Made by a program: the position numbers and the translations under genes. A stretch of DNA of 64,000 nucleotides from Wyeomyia smithii (Eukaryota; Arthropoda; Insecta; Diptera; Culicidae): contig NC_073696.1 of the NCBI RefSeq assembly GCF_029784165.1, positions 169,808,912 through 169,872,911 on the forward strand. The letters run 5' to 3'. Of the stretch, positions 55,076-64,000 are shown one piece after another (positions within the stretch are counted from its first letter, which is position 1; each line of letters opens with the position of its first letter). Under the pieces are notes generated by a model that had not been told where the DNA came from, searched no databases, and saw nothing but the letters and a program-made list of their open reading frames with translations.

Positions 55076-56512
55076 AAAACCTAAATTATCCACCTAGCGG
55101 TCAGACCCAGCCTTTCTCATTCAAATTTATTATTTGTAGAAATAAATTTACATGGACGCTTCAATCCAATGAAAGTACATACACTCTTTGGGTTCTAAAA
55201 TATTGATGTTGTAATTGAAGTATAAAATATGAAACTTAACGTAATGTTAGTGCTTAAGAAATAGCGAAATAAGAGAAATGACTTAATTTCGAACAATTTC
55301 ACGAAGCGATATCGGGAACGTTCAAATAGTACGAAACCGCATTAGAATTAAGTTGAGTCCACGTATATTGATCAAAGCAGGTATAGTTTTAAATAGTCTT
55401 TGAATTTTTTTCGTTCCATAACTTTTGAACCACATATCAAGTTGTTGTGAAGTTAGTTGTTTGTAAGTTTAAGAGATAACTCATTCGTATGACGCTAGTT
55501 ATGTTGAATAAGTCGTGTAATCTTTGAGATAATAGACTCGTTGTTTTAACAATTTTATATATAACGGTTGCTTAAGTTCGATTATAATCGAATGAAATGG
55601 GAACGTATAGAGCAGCCGAATTATGAAACCACTTGTTCAATCATAGTTCATCAGTTAACCCTTAACTAGCCCGTTCATCTGATATCAATATTGTTCAAAT
55701 TGGTTGTGTAGTTTCTGAGATAATGAAGTTTCGTGATTTTCACATTTCGATACATTATAGACGAAGTTACAGTCCGATTACAGTTAAATTCAATAGGGTG
55801 TTATGAGGCAGCTGGACCTCTCATTTGGCACTAATTTAGTGAAAATCGGTTCAGCCATCTCTGAGAAAAGTGAGTGAGTTTAAGTAGTCTTGTAAATATT
55901 TTACTTTTCATAGCTGGATTTCACATTTTTAAACATAACAGGCAAAGTAATAGTCCGATTGCAAAAGAAATCAATAGGGTCTTATGGGACAACTAGACCT
56001 TCCATTTGACACCGTTTTTATGAAAATCGGTCCAGCTATCTCTGAGAAACATGAGTGAGATTAAATAGTCTCGAGAATACGTTTCTTTCCATAACTTTTG
56101 AACCACATGTTCAATCTTAATGAAATTCAAAAGTTAAGGGTTTTTAGGTAGCCCGTTCATTTGAAATTAATTTTGTTCAAATCGGTTGTGTAGTTTTAGA
56201 GATATTGATGTTTCGTGATTTTTACATTTTGATACATAACCTCTAAACTAGAAATCCGATTACAATAAAATTCAATAGGGTCTTATGGGGCAAATAGACC
56301 TTTCATTTGCAATTAATTTCATGAAAGTCGGTCCAGCCATCTCTGAGAAAATCAAGTGAGATTGGGAGAGCGTTACACACACACACATACAGAAAATGCT
56401 CAGCTCGTCGAACTGAGTCGAGTGATATACGACATTCGGCCCTTTTGAGCACTTTTATACCTTTAGTTTTTTCAGTGATTGCTATACCTTTCTAGGAGAA
56501 AGGCAAAAACGA
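55076..56512. repeat. insertion with three diverged internal repeats
   Basis: This non-coding block splits BEL gag. The ends share AGCCTTTCTC (55113) and GAGAAAGGC (56497) in inverted form. Inside, AATAGGGT.TTATG...CCATCTCTGAGAAA is repeated at about 55790-55865, 55970-56050 and 56272-56350, and CATAACTTTTGAACCACAT at 55419 and 56090. A CA run and AGCTCGTCGAACTGAG (56385-56415) match, in inverse, the repeat at 38895-38960. Confidence 0.65.
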
Positions 56513-57088
56513 TACGAAAACCTCTATACGCGCTACTAGGAAGGCTTCGGGTGCTTCAATCACATCAAGAAGCTCAGCCAAGGCTATACTAAAGCTGAAG
56601 TTGCAAAAAATTGATACCGAATAATCTTTGCTAGATAAAACATGTGTGACGGCCTATCAGAAACGGATTCTGAAGAAAATATTCCCTCTGAAAAATATGG
56701 GTGGCTCAGTAACCAGGAAGTGGACAATCAAATCAATTGTAATAATATTCACAGTGATAAATTTGTTTCGGAGGAATCATCGGATGATGACAGCAGTTCG
56801 GGAACATTTGACAACTGAAAGTTTGTTCCCAATAAAAGCTCCACGCTACATTCAGCAGCCAGCCTGCCTGCAGCCTGACTCGTAATCAACTAGCTGCTCG
56901 ACAAGTCGTCGCTAGAGATCTCCCAACGTTCAACGAGAATCCTGAGGAATGGCCGCTACTTTTTTCGACTTACGAGAGCACATCGAGAATGTGCGGTTAC
57001 ACATAAGACGAGAACATGGCACGACTAAGAAACTGCCTGAGAGGAGACGCGTTCGCAGCAGTTCAGAGCCTACTTTTACATCCATTAA

Positions 57089-57815
57089 GGGGTTATATAC
57101 CTTTTTCGTTTTCAAAAAACCGAAAAAAATTTTATTGCATTATCTTCAAATACAACAGCTTGAGAAAATTTTCACAAATTTTCATAAAGATCTGAGCAAT
57201 AGGAAGAAAGAGCGATTTGCAGCGCGCCTCGCCACGGCCGCATAAGCTAAACTCGAAACTTTACACGCGATTATCTCGGAATAGTGTTTTCCGAAAAATG
57301 ACTTTGCCGTGATCCTGATTGCGGGAAAACTACAGAACCGATTTCCTTCATCTTTTTTTTTTTTAATTTTCGTTATTAAATTCGCCGGTCCTTGAACGAT
57401 CGCTTTTTGAAACATATAGTTACATTTTGCCGCAAAAAAAGATTTAATGCAATTTTTAGCGCTCAAAACGTGCATTTTTTGGGAAAAACGTTCCCGTTTG
57501 CACTGAAAACAAAATACTCATAAAAGCGATCGTTCAAGGACCCGGCACACTTCTAAACTAATGAAATAATATGAGATTTTTTATTTCGGTTGACCTGTTG
57601 AGCCTCTATCAGGATCACCGCAAGCCTCTGCAAAAAAATAACGTTTCGGGGAAACGGCCATTACTCCAGTAATAATTAGTATATCTCAAAATCGAATGTA
57701 TTTTTTTGTTGTTGATAAACTGTACTTTCAGAAAAATACCACTTTGATGCAATGAAAATGGTGCATTAAATTTAAACTTCCCTCATTTTTCTTGACCAAA
57801 AAGGTATATAACCCC
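57089..57815. mobile_element. 727-bp TTAA-flanked MITE in BEL gag
   Basis: Ends GGGGTTATATACCTTTTT and AAAAAGGTATATAACCCC are perfect inverted repeats between TTAA sites (57085-57088, 57816-57819), as in piggyBac-type insertion. The interior has an inverted pair GGTCCTTGAACGATCGCTTT (57389) and AAAGCGATCGTTCAAGGACC (57523). No transposase. Confidence 0.9.
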
Positions 57816-58403
57816 TTAACGATAGATAGGGCGAGGGCGTTTTAAAAATGCGTTTCGATCAACCGCAATACGTGATTCACTCACTCAAGGAAAAAGTTCT
57901 GGCTATGCCGCCTGTTAGAGCAGGTTCAATAAACAAAATGATCGACTATGCTTCAGCAGTACAAAACCTTTGACCATTGATACCTGTGGGCGGAGGAGTA
58001 CACGCGAGATGTGTCAATGTTATCCGAATTAGTAGGAAAGCATGGAATGGGCTAGATACTCCAGAGATTTGCAAAAAATCGATTCACGATGCTTTAGCAA
58101 CTGGATCTATTCATTGTCGAGGATGCTTGTGCCGTTGCAGAACTATCATCCCACTATGAGAGTGCATCAAATCAAAAGAGGTCGAAAGCATTCGTGCATA
58201 CACATGCAGAATCGCAAAATAACGTGGAGGAGTTTGCTAAGGTGACAAAAAGTTTCGAATGCAATGACTCGTCATTCTTGACAGCAAACATTTTCGTGAA
58301 AACTTGCGTCGTTTGCAAAGGAACTTGCAAACTCATCGAAAAATGCACACACTTCCGTGAACTTCCCTATGACGCAAGGTGGTCTGTTGTATGAGAAGCG
58401 AAA

Positions 58404-58823
58404 GTGTGTCGAAAATGCTTGGAACAACATAAAAGAACATGCGAGCCTAAAACGTGTGGAGTACAAGGATACACAATCAAACACCACCCCTTGCTTCATA
58501 AAAATATGAATGCTGAGGTATGCCCGAAGCCGCAATGCTACGAACAGCCATGCAACACCCACCAAAGCGAATCGAGTCCAGTATTATTTCGATATGTGTC
58601 TGTGGTGGTATATGGCTCTGGCGTATCAATTCACTGCTTCGCGTTCCTTGATGATGGATCCTCGCTCACCCATATGGATCAATCACTTGCTGACGAGCTA
58701 AGTCTGGCCGGAGAGCCATTCCTGCTACGTCTGAAATGGACAGGTGGTACACATCGTGCTGAAAACGAATCACGTAAAGTTAGACTAGAAATTTCAGGTA
58801 GAGAAGAAAACGATTTGCACTAG
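58404..58823 (+). pseudogene. BEL/Pao protease region
   Basis: Cys/His residues CRKCLEQHKRTCEPKTC end the Gag zinc region; the aspartic protease follows with FLDDGSSLTHMD (about 58641). The frame is cut at 58821 by a stop just before a MITE. Confidence 0.82.
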
Positions 58824-58828
58824 ATAAT

Positions 58829-58976
58829 GGGGCTTATTACGGATGTCACCTCACTGTGAGAACGAAGGGAAAAAATGTCACGGTGAAAAAAGACGCGTGG
58901 GAATCACTTTCACTGTGCCTATTACGATTGTCATTTCACCGTGAAGTGACTCCCGTAATAAGCCCCAATGTTCGTA
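58829..58976. mobile_element. 148-bp MITE with GGGGCTTATTACGG ends
   Basis: Left GGGGCTTATTACGG and right CCGTAATAAGCCCC are inverted; further inside, TCACTGTGAGAA-like copies form a near-palindrome. AAT flanks both sides (58826-58828, 58977-58979), a possible 3-bp TSD. Confidence 0.82.
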
Positions 58977-58979
58977 CCG

Positions 58980-59926
58980 TGAAAGAATTGCAGCTTCCAT
59001 ATCAATCGCTGAATATGGATCAACTTCGAAATAAAAGGAAAAAGGAAAGGAAAACTACTTAAATAAAATTCCGGTGACATCCTATGAAAACGTACGACCA
59101 CGTTTATCAATCGGAGTACAGAACGCTAGTATTATGTTGGTGAGAAAAAGCCGCGAAGGCGAGGTCGGTCAACCTACCGCTATAAAAACCCGTTGAGGAT
59201 GGACTGTATACGGTGAAGTGCCAGAAAATCAGCAAATGAATATGGTTCACTATACGTATCACGTATGCGGGTGTAAATGCGAAGATAAAACTTCGATAGA
59301 TCTCGCTGTAAAGGATTTTTTTTTTCTATTGAAAGTCTCGGCATTTTTAAGCAAACAAACGTAATGTCATAGCCCGACGACGAACGCACCCTTGAACTGC
59401 TCAGAGAAGTCACCCGTACGCGGTACGAGGACGGACTGCTCTGGAAGCATGATCGTATAAAACTGCCAGGAAGCAAAAAAATGGCGCTAAAGCGATACTA
59501 TAGTCTGGCGAAACGATTGGAAAAAGATCCCGACTTAGCCCGAGTGCTAGACGAAAAATAAGACGATTATATCGCGAAATACGGAAACTGACAAGCGAAG
59601 AACTTACTGTCAACTACGAACGCGTATGGTACTTACCAATCTTTCCGTTTACGAATCCCAATAAGCCGAGCAAGGTTAAACTAGTCTGGGATGCTGCAGC
59701 CGTTTCTCGTGGGGTCTCTTTGAACTTTACTTTACTTACGGGTCCAAATCTCTCAACCTCCTTACCAGCCATTTTATACAAATTTCGTGAGTGTCGCTTC
59801 ACAATATGCGGCGACATTCGCGAAATGCTTCATCAAATTCGAATACGTGCAGAGGACCAACACTGTCAGAGATTTCTGTGGAGAAGTGAAATAAATCAAA
59901 CGGAACCAGCCGTTTTTGTCGTTTGA
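58980..59926 (+). pseudogene. BEL/Pao reverse transcriptase
   Basis: NVRPRLLIGVQNA, LGWTVYGEVP-like RWTVYGEVP, LLREVTRTRYEDGLLW and RYYSLAKRLEKDPDLARVLDEK are spread over frames with several stops. The palm reads VWYLPIFPFTNPNKPSKVKLVWDAAA, RECRFTICGDIREMLHQIRI. The sequence stops at CQRFLWRSE, before the catalytic YxDD, which is deleted. Confidence 0.85.
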
Positions 59927-60663
59927 AAAGTGGGTAAATTGGTTACAACTACTGTATAAGATTGAAAATCTTAAGATACCACGCTGTTATAGACAGCAGA
60001 TAAAGGTTGGAGAGCAGACAGAAATACAATTACATACCTCTGTAGATGCAAGCGAGGGCGGAATGGCGGCTGTAGTATACCTGCGCTACGTTGAAGGTGA
60101 CACAGTAGAATGTGCGCTCGTGTGCGCAAAAACCCGTCTCTCGCCACTCAAATACGTTCCTATCCCCAGACTTGAGCTTCAAGCCGCCGTTATAGAAGCT
60201 AGGCTTGCCAACACCGTTAGCATGAGATTGTCAATCGAAATAAATCGTTGAGTTTTCTGATCTGATTAAAAAAACACGCTCTCGTGGCTGAGTGCAGACC
60301 ATCGCAGATACAACCAATACGTGGCTGCACGGGTGGGTGAAATTTTGGAACTGTCCGATTTGTCAGATTGGAGATGGTTTCCAACTAAATGGAAGTTGCT
60401 GATAATGGTACTAAATGGATACGGCAACCATTATTGACGATCGATAGTAGATGGTACAAAGGTCCACATTTTTTGGAACAACGAATCCGATTGGCCACAG
60501 ATTCCACAGAAAATTAATGCTACTACAGAGGAAATGCGTTTAAGTGTAAACGTCCTTTCACTCATACTGGCGTTGATTATTTCGTCCCTTTCGAAATTTC
60601 GGTTAGAAAGCGGGTTGAGAAAAGATGGGGGTCTTGCTAACATGTCTTACTATTCGCGCAATA
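59927..60663 (+). pseudogene. BEL/Pao RNase H region
   Basis: HTSVDASEGGMAAVVYLR is the RNase H start, and VPIPRLELQAAVIEARLA follows. Beyond a stop at 60249, LSWLSADHRRYNQYVAARVGEI and FWNNESDWP continue the BEL polyprotein in broken frames. Confidence 0.82.
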
Positions 60664-60702
60664 CATATTGAACTAGTTAGCTCTCTGAACACAAGCTAAT
60701 GC

Positions 60703-61420
60703 ATAATGGCTCTGCGCAACTTTATTGCCCGACGTGGAACACCTGAAGTGTTTTACAGTGATAGAGGGACGAACTTCATCAGCGCACAGAAAGAACTGAG
60801 GCAAGTTTTACAACAGCTGGATCAAGACAGGATGGCCGCAGAGCTCTCGACATCAACCTCGTGGAGTTTCAATCCTCCAGCTGAATCTAGTAGAGCTTCA
60901 GCAGCCAAGACGATCAATGAAAAGGAACTTAGAAATTCTCTGATTGAAATCAAGGGATACTTAATGCACGGCCGCTAACCTACGTCCCTGTAGATGATGA
61001 GTCCGCCCCTGTTCTCACTCCAAATCATTGGTTGATAGGTAGCTCCGGAGGATTTAAACCGCTGATTTCATTAGACAATAGCTCTATAGCATTAAGGCAC
61101 GGGTGATACATGCATCACAGATGCTGGCGAATCAATTCTGGAAGAGATGGCTTCGAGACTATTTACCAGAAATAACTAGTCGTTTAAAGTGGTATAAACA
61201 TGTTAAGCCAATCGAACAAGGGGACATTGTGATGATTGCAGATCCGGAACATCCTAGAAGCTGCTGGCCGAAAGGCCGTGCCATTGGAGTTACCAATCGT
61301 GATGGTCACGTGCGGAAGTTTTGTGTTCATACGGCAAAGGGGGTGTATGAAAGGCCCGCAGTGAAAATAGCAGTACTAGACGTGAGGCGCAATGAAAAAT
61401 TAGTCGACCAGCATTCTGAG
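60703..61420 (+). pseudogene. BEL/Pao integrase and C-terminal domain
   Basis: ALRNFIARRGTPEVFYSDRG has the second catalytic Asp; the following part, with the Glu, is deleted or scrambled (60850-60970). TPNHWLIG and the DUF5641-type tail follow: QFWKRWLRDYLPEI, GDIVMIADPEHPR and WPKGRAIGV, ending near 61420. Confidence 0.85.
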
Positions 61421-61559
61421 CTGCAAGAAATATATTCTGTTGCGAATTCGGAAACACTTCTATCGATTTTTTATTACCAACAGCATCATTTTTCTTATAA
61501 AAATCTTCAATAACTAAATGAATATACAGGATAAAAACAAACTTTCTTCGGTGAACTTG

Positions 61560-62260
61560 TGTGTTTTATCATAGTAAACAACATTGTAGAACATTGGATA
61601 ATTTTGGAAAATCACAATAAAAAGTTATATTTAAAAAAATATTTTAAAGGGCATTCTGAAGAAAATTTCATAATAGTTTAGTTGAATTGGCAGATAGAAG
61701 TATGGTGCCTTCGACAAAGTTGTTTTTTACAAAATGTGCTACAAGTTTACTCAGCGAAGTTGATTTTAATATGCAAAAATGAGAAAAATAAGATCCGCTT
61801 CTAGGTTTTAGGTGGATTAATCACAGAACTCTAGCTTTTATAAAAAAAAGAATAATTAATAAAATAACTTTGCTGAAAAAGTAAAAAGTAATTAGTGTAA
61901 ATAAGTGCATTATTTAAAAAATAAACTTTTTCAAAGAAGTTATTTGGTCCGTAAAAATATGAAAAATTGTAGAAAATCACTATAAAAAGTTGAATTAAAA
62001 ACAATTGATCTATGGAAAACTCCACAAAAGTCCATTTTAATACGTAGATAAACGTATGACATCTTCAACAAAATTGTTTCTTTAAAAATGTGCTTTAACT
62101 TTGCCGAACAAAGCGGATTTAAGTATTGCAAAATGAGAGCAATAAAATTCGTTTCTCACTGATGAGTGGATTAATCACAAAATTGCAACTTCTAAAATAT
62201 GAAGAATAACAAATGGAACAACTTTACTGAAGACACTGCGACTCTAAAATCTTTTTTTTT
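61560..62260. repeat. diverged tandem repeat, unit about 360 bp
   Basis: Two units are recognisable: GGAAAATCACAATAAAAAGTT (61610) with ACAAAGTTGTTTTTTAC, AATGTGCT and GGTGGATTAATCACA, and the same order at 61973 (GAAAATCACTATAAAAAGTT), 62078 and 62165. Each contains an AACTTTG/CAAAGTT block. No coding. Confidence 0.7.
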
Positions 62261-62655
62261 TGGGTCAAAATAATTTCGATCACGTTTTTGCAGCTTTGGA
62301 AGTAGTGTGCCCTGAGCAGGCTTCGAAATGGTCACGGTAGAACCACTTTTCACTGCGATAATCGTGTTTTTCTTCCTCTGACGCTACCAAGGCTCGCTGT
62401 CTGAATACAATCTTGAACAAACATGTCAAATGAGTATCGCCATCACGACGTTATTTTCCTCAAACATATTTTGACATTTTTTCTAGAAATGAGAATTACG
62501 CACGTTGAGTGCGTGTATTCTGGAAATTATTTATATCATTGATCTTGTAATTATATTTCTCAACATAAATGAACGAAGTAGACAGAAATAGACCGAAATA
62601 ACATCGCTAAACGATTGACGGTGTGCATCTCTGTGATACGCGAGTGTCGTTTGAC

Positions 62656-62977
62656 CAGGGTTGCCAGGTCATTTTTTTAAAAATCTGGAAAAGGCAAAAT
62701 AAAAATCTGGAAAAAATCTGGCAGTCATTTCGTGGGGTGAAGGGTAATTTTTCGGATAAAAGTCTTGGGGTACACAAAATTTGAGGTGACGAAATTGCAA
62801 ATTTTCGCGCCAAAATTTAAGCGATGACCTTTTTGCGGAACAGAGTAAATAAAATCTGGATAAAATCTGGATCATCCATGAAAAATCTGGATAATTGGAC
62901 ATCAAAGCCTAAGTTTACCTGGATACATGTTCAAAAATCTGGATAATCCAGCTAAATCTGGATACCTGGCAACGCTG
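62656..62977. mobile_element. 322-bp hAT-type MITE with perfect 8-bp TSD
   Basis: Ends CAGGGTTGCCAGGT and ACCTGGCAACGCTG are inverted with one mismatch, and the 8-bp duplication CGTTTGAC flanks both (62648-62655, 62978-62985), the hAT signature. The interior repeats AAATCTGGA many times. No transposase. Confidence 0.93.
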
Positions 62978-62985
62978 CGTTTGAC

Positions 62986-63154
62986 TATCCTTTTCTTTCT
63001 GTGAGCTGAGCGGCGATGGTTTGGTTGTTTTACATTTACGAGCGAAAGCCGACTGTGACGCACGCTAAGGAAGCGAGATGAAATGGAAATAGTGACCGTT
63101 TACAAGCCTGGCCCTGAGTGTCTACTTTCTACCACAGTTGTTGCACTCTCGAGT
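62986..63154. other. short non-coding spacer
   Basis: No feature recognised. Confidence 0.3.
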
Positions 63155-63625
63155 CCTTTCAATGATCAATGATCTCTGGATCTCTGGATGACCTGGAATG
63201 TGTGATTAGAAAAGCGGGGATTAACACGAGTGGCACGATGTTCCAAAAATCGGTTCCACTATTTAGCTTCGCCGATGATATCGACATTGTATCTCGGACC
63301 TTTGTGAAGATGGCAGATACGCGGATTAGTATGGTGAAGTACATGAAAGGAAGGGGTTCATCGAGAAGTTCAAATTGGTGGTGATAAAATCGAGGAGCTC
63401 AAGTACTTGTATCTGGGCGCACTGGTCACTGCCGACAACGATACCAGCAAAGAAATTCTTCGGCGCATTATGGCGGGAAATCGCGAATGTATTGTCTCCG
63501 GAGAACGCTCCGATCAAGTAGAATTCGTCGCCGCACCAAGTTAACTATCTACAGGACACTGATTAGACCGCTAGTCTTCTACGGCCGTGAGACATGGACT
63601 TGGAGGTTGCGGTGGGCTGGGCAAG
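63155..63625 (+). pseudogene. LINE RT fragment, related to the LINE at 5351
   Basis: DDLECVIRKAGINTSGTMF and FSFADDIDIVSR (catalytic FADD) match in type the RT at 5382-7262. A frameshift near 63365 leads to EELKYLYLGALVTADNDTSKE, and RRTKLTIYRTLIRPLVFYGRETWT then LRWAGQVVRD follow with a deletion between them. Only about 470 bp remain. Confidence 0.85.
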
Positions 63626-63631
63626 TCGTTA

Positions 63632-64000
63632 GAGATGGTCGGGTTTTAGGTTTTCAAACCCGAAACCCGAGCCCGACCCGTACCCGACGGGTTTGGGTCG
63701 GGTTCGGGTTTGAAAATTTCTGAAAGTGTCGGGTACGGGTCGGGTTCGGGTTTTGTGAAAAAAATATTTTCGGGTTCGGGTTTGAAAATGTCGGGTTCAA
63801 GTCAAGTTTGGGTATGAAAACCCGAAACCCGACTATAAAATCTATGAAATCTCGGGTTTGGGTCGGGTTCGGGTTTCACAATTTCGGGTTCGGGTTTCGA
63901 AGAAATAAAATTTTCGGGTTCGGGTCGGGTTCGGGTTTGAACGAAAAAAAAAAGTTTCGGGTTCGGGTCGGGCTCGGGTTTAGACCGAAAAAAAAAATTC
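63632..64000. repeat. CGGGTT-rich low-complexity repeat to window edge
   Basis: The stretch repeats CGGGTTCGGGTTT and the complement CCCGAAACCCG in both orientations, with AAAATTTTC spacers. It begins at AGAGATGGTCGGG, which looks like the start of a repeat family end. The right boundary is outside the window. Confidence 0.85.

Larger units (their letters stand above)
54219..58395 (+). pseudogene. BEL/Pao Gag with PHD-like finger
   Basis: ATG 54219 (MSDSVKDSPSTAKPGKSSD) starts the frame, cut by a SINE at 54371. A PHD-like Cys/His motif follows (CRTCNS...MVQCDACDDWHHFSC, about 54970-55050). After the 55076-56512 insertion comes an acidic stretch (SETDSEENIPSE), then the DUF1759-like region LPTFNENPEEWP and LRGDAFAAVQSLLLHP (56910-57085). 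Beyond the TTAA-flanked insertion LAMPPVRAGSINKMIDYA and the zinc-binding CVVCKGTCKLIEKC...HFREL (58305-58375) appear. Many stops make it inactive. Confidence 0.8.
54219..61440 (+). mobile_element. decayed BEL/Pao retrotransposon
   Basis: Gag with a PHD-like finger, the BEL/Pao Gag domain (PTFNENPEEWPLLFSTYE), a protease (FLDDGSSLT), RT (CGDIREM), RNase H, integrase and C-terminal domain occur in order on the plus strand. Stops, frameshifts and deletions are throughout. Four insertions interrupt it: a SINE, a 1.4-kb repeat, a TTAA-flanked MITE and a 148-bp MITE. A possible 3' LTR start TGTTGCGAATTCGG is at 61438; no 5' LTR was recognised. Confidence 0.85.

Noticed and set aside
1..64000. Endogenous non-retroviral virus genes (common in Aedes)
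   Set aside because: No polymerase, nucleoprotein or glycoprotein motifs of RNA viruses were recognised in any frame; all RT-type ORFs fit retrotransposon clades.

Overview
This window is eukaryotic and looks like the transposon-rich genome of a culicine (Aedes-type) mosquito. The evidence is two spliced exons of the insect Sec1/Munc18 gene Rop, many mosquito-style MITEs and tRNA-derived SINEs, and decayed Ty1/copia, Ty3/gypsy, BEL/Pao, Jockey-type and R1-type elements. The species is inferred from content, not proven.

Host gene: an internal exon (8027-8211) and the terminal coding exon (15181-15400) of Rop lie on the plus strand, split by a 6,969-bp intron. No other host gene could be supported. 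Nearly everything else is mobile DNA.

Region 1-8026 (probably upstream Rop intron): a truncated Ty3/gypsy element with its 3' LTR; a TIR element (2983-3825); a larger TIR-bounded element (about 3842-7876) carrying a SINE (4487-4696) and a 5'-truncated LINE (5351-7269), both with clear target-site duplications (TSDs). Region 8212-15180 (last Rop intron): a 962-bp TIR element with reiterated end motifs, a 1.6-kb tandem duplication, and a 1.35-kb long inverted repeat with a SINE in its loop. Region 15401-22203: Rop 3' flank, a TA-flanked MITE (16160-16398), and a copia element (17212-22203, minus strand) made of two overlapping defective copies between 137-bp LTRs with a 5-bp TSD.

Region 24186-53613 is one copia element (copia-A, plus strand) opened by nested insertions. 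It contains copia-B (26585-35446, minus), which is itself split by a near full-length Jockey-type LINE (27989-32400). It also contains an R1-clade LINE fragment (36466-37040) and a TA-flanked TIR element (37480-52767). Inside the last is a 9-bp-TSD element (37706-52548), inside that a Mag-like Ty3/gypsy (41981-52304), inside that a foldback element (45477-47405), and inside that a Harbinger-type MITE (46653-46799). That is six levels.

Region 54219-61440 is a decayed BEL/Pao element whose Gag begins with a PHD-like zinc finger; it is interrupted by a SINE and three other insertions. The window ends with diverged tandem repeats, a hAT-type MITE with a perfect 8-bp TSD, a LINE RT fragment and a CGGGTT-rich low-complexity block.

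No complete autonomous element was found: every pol gene has stops, frameshifts or deletions. I found no CRISPR array, rRNA, true tRNA gene or recognisable endogenous viral gene.
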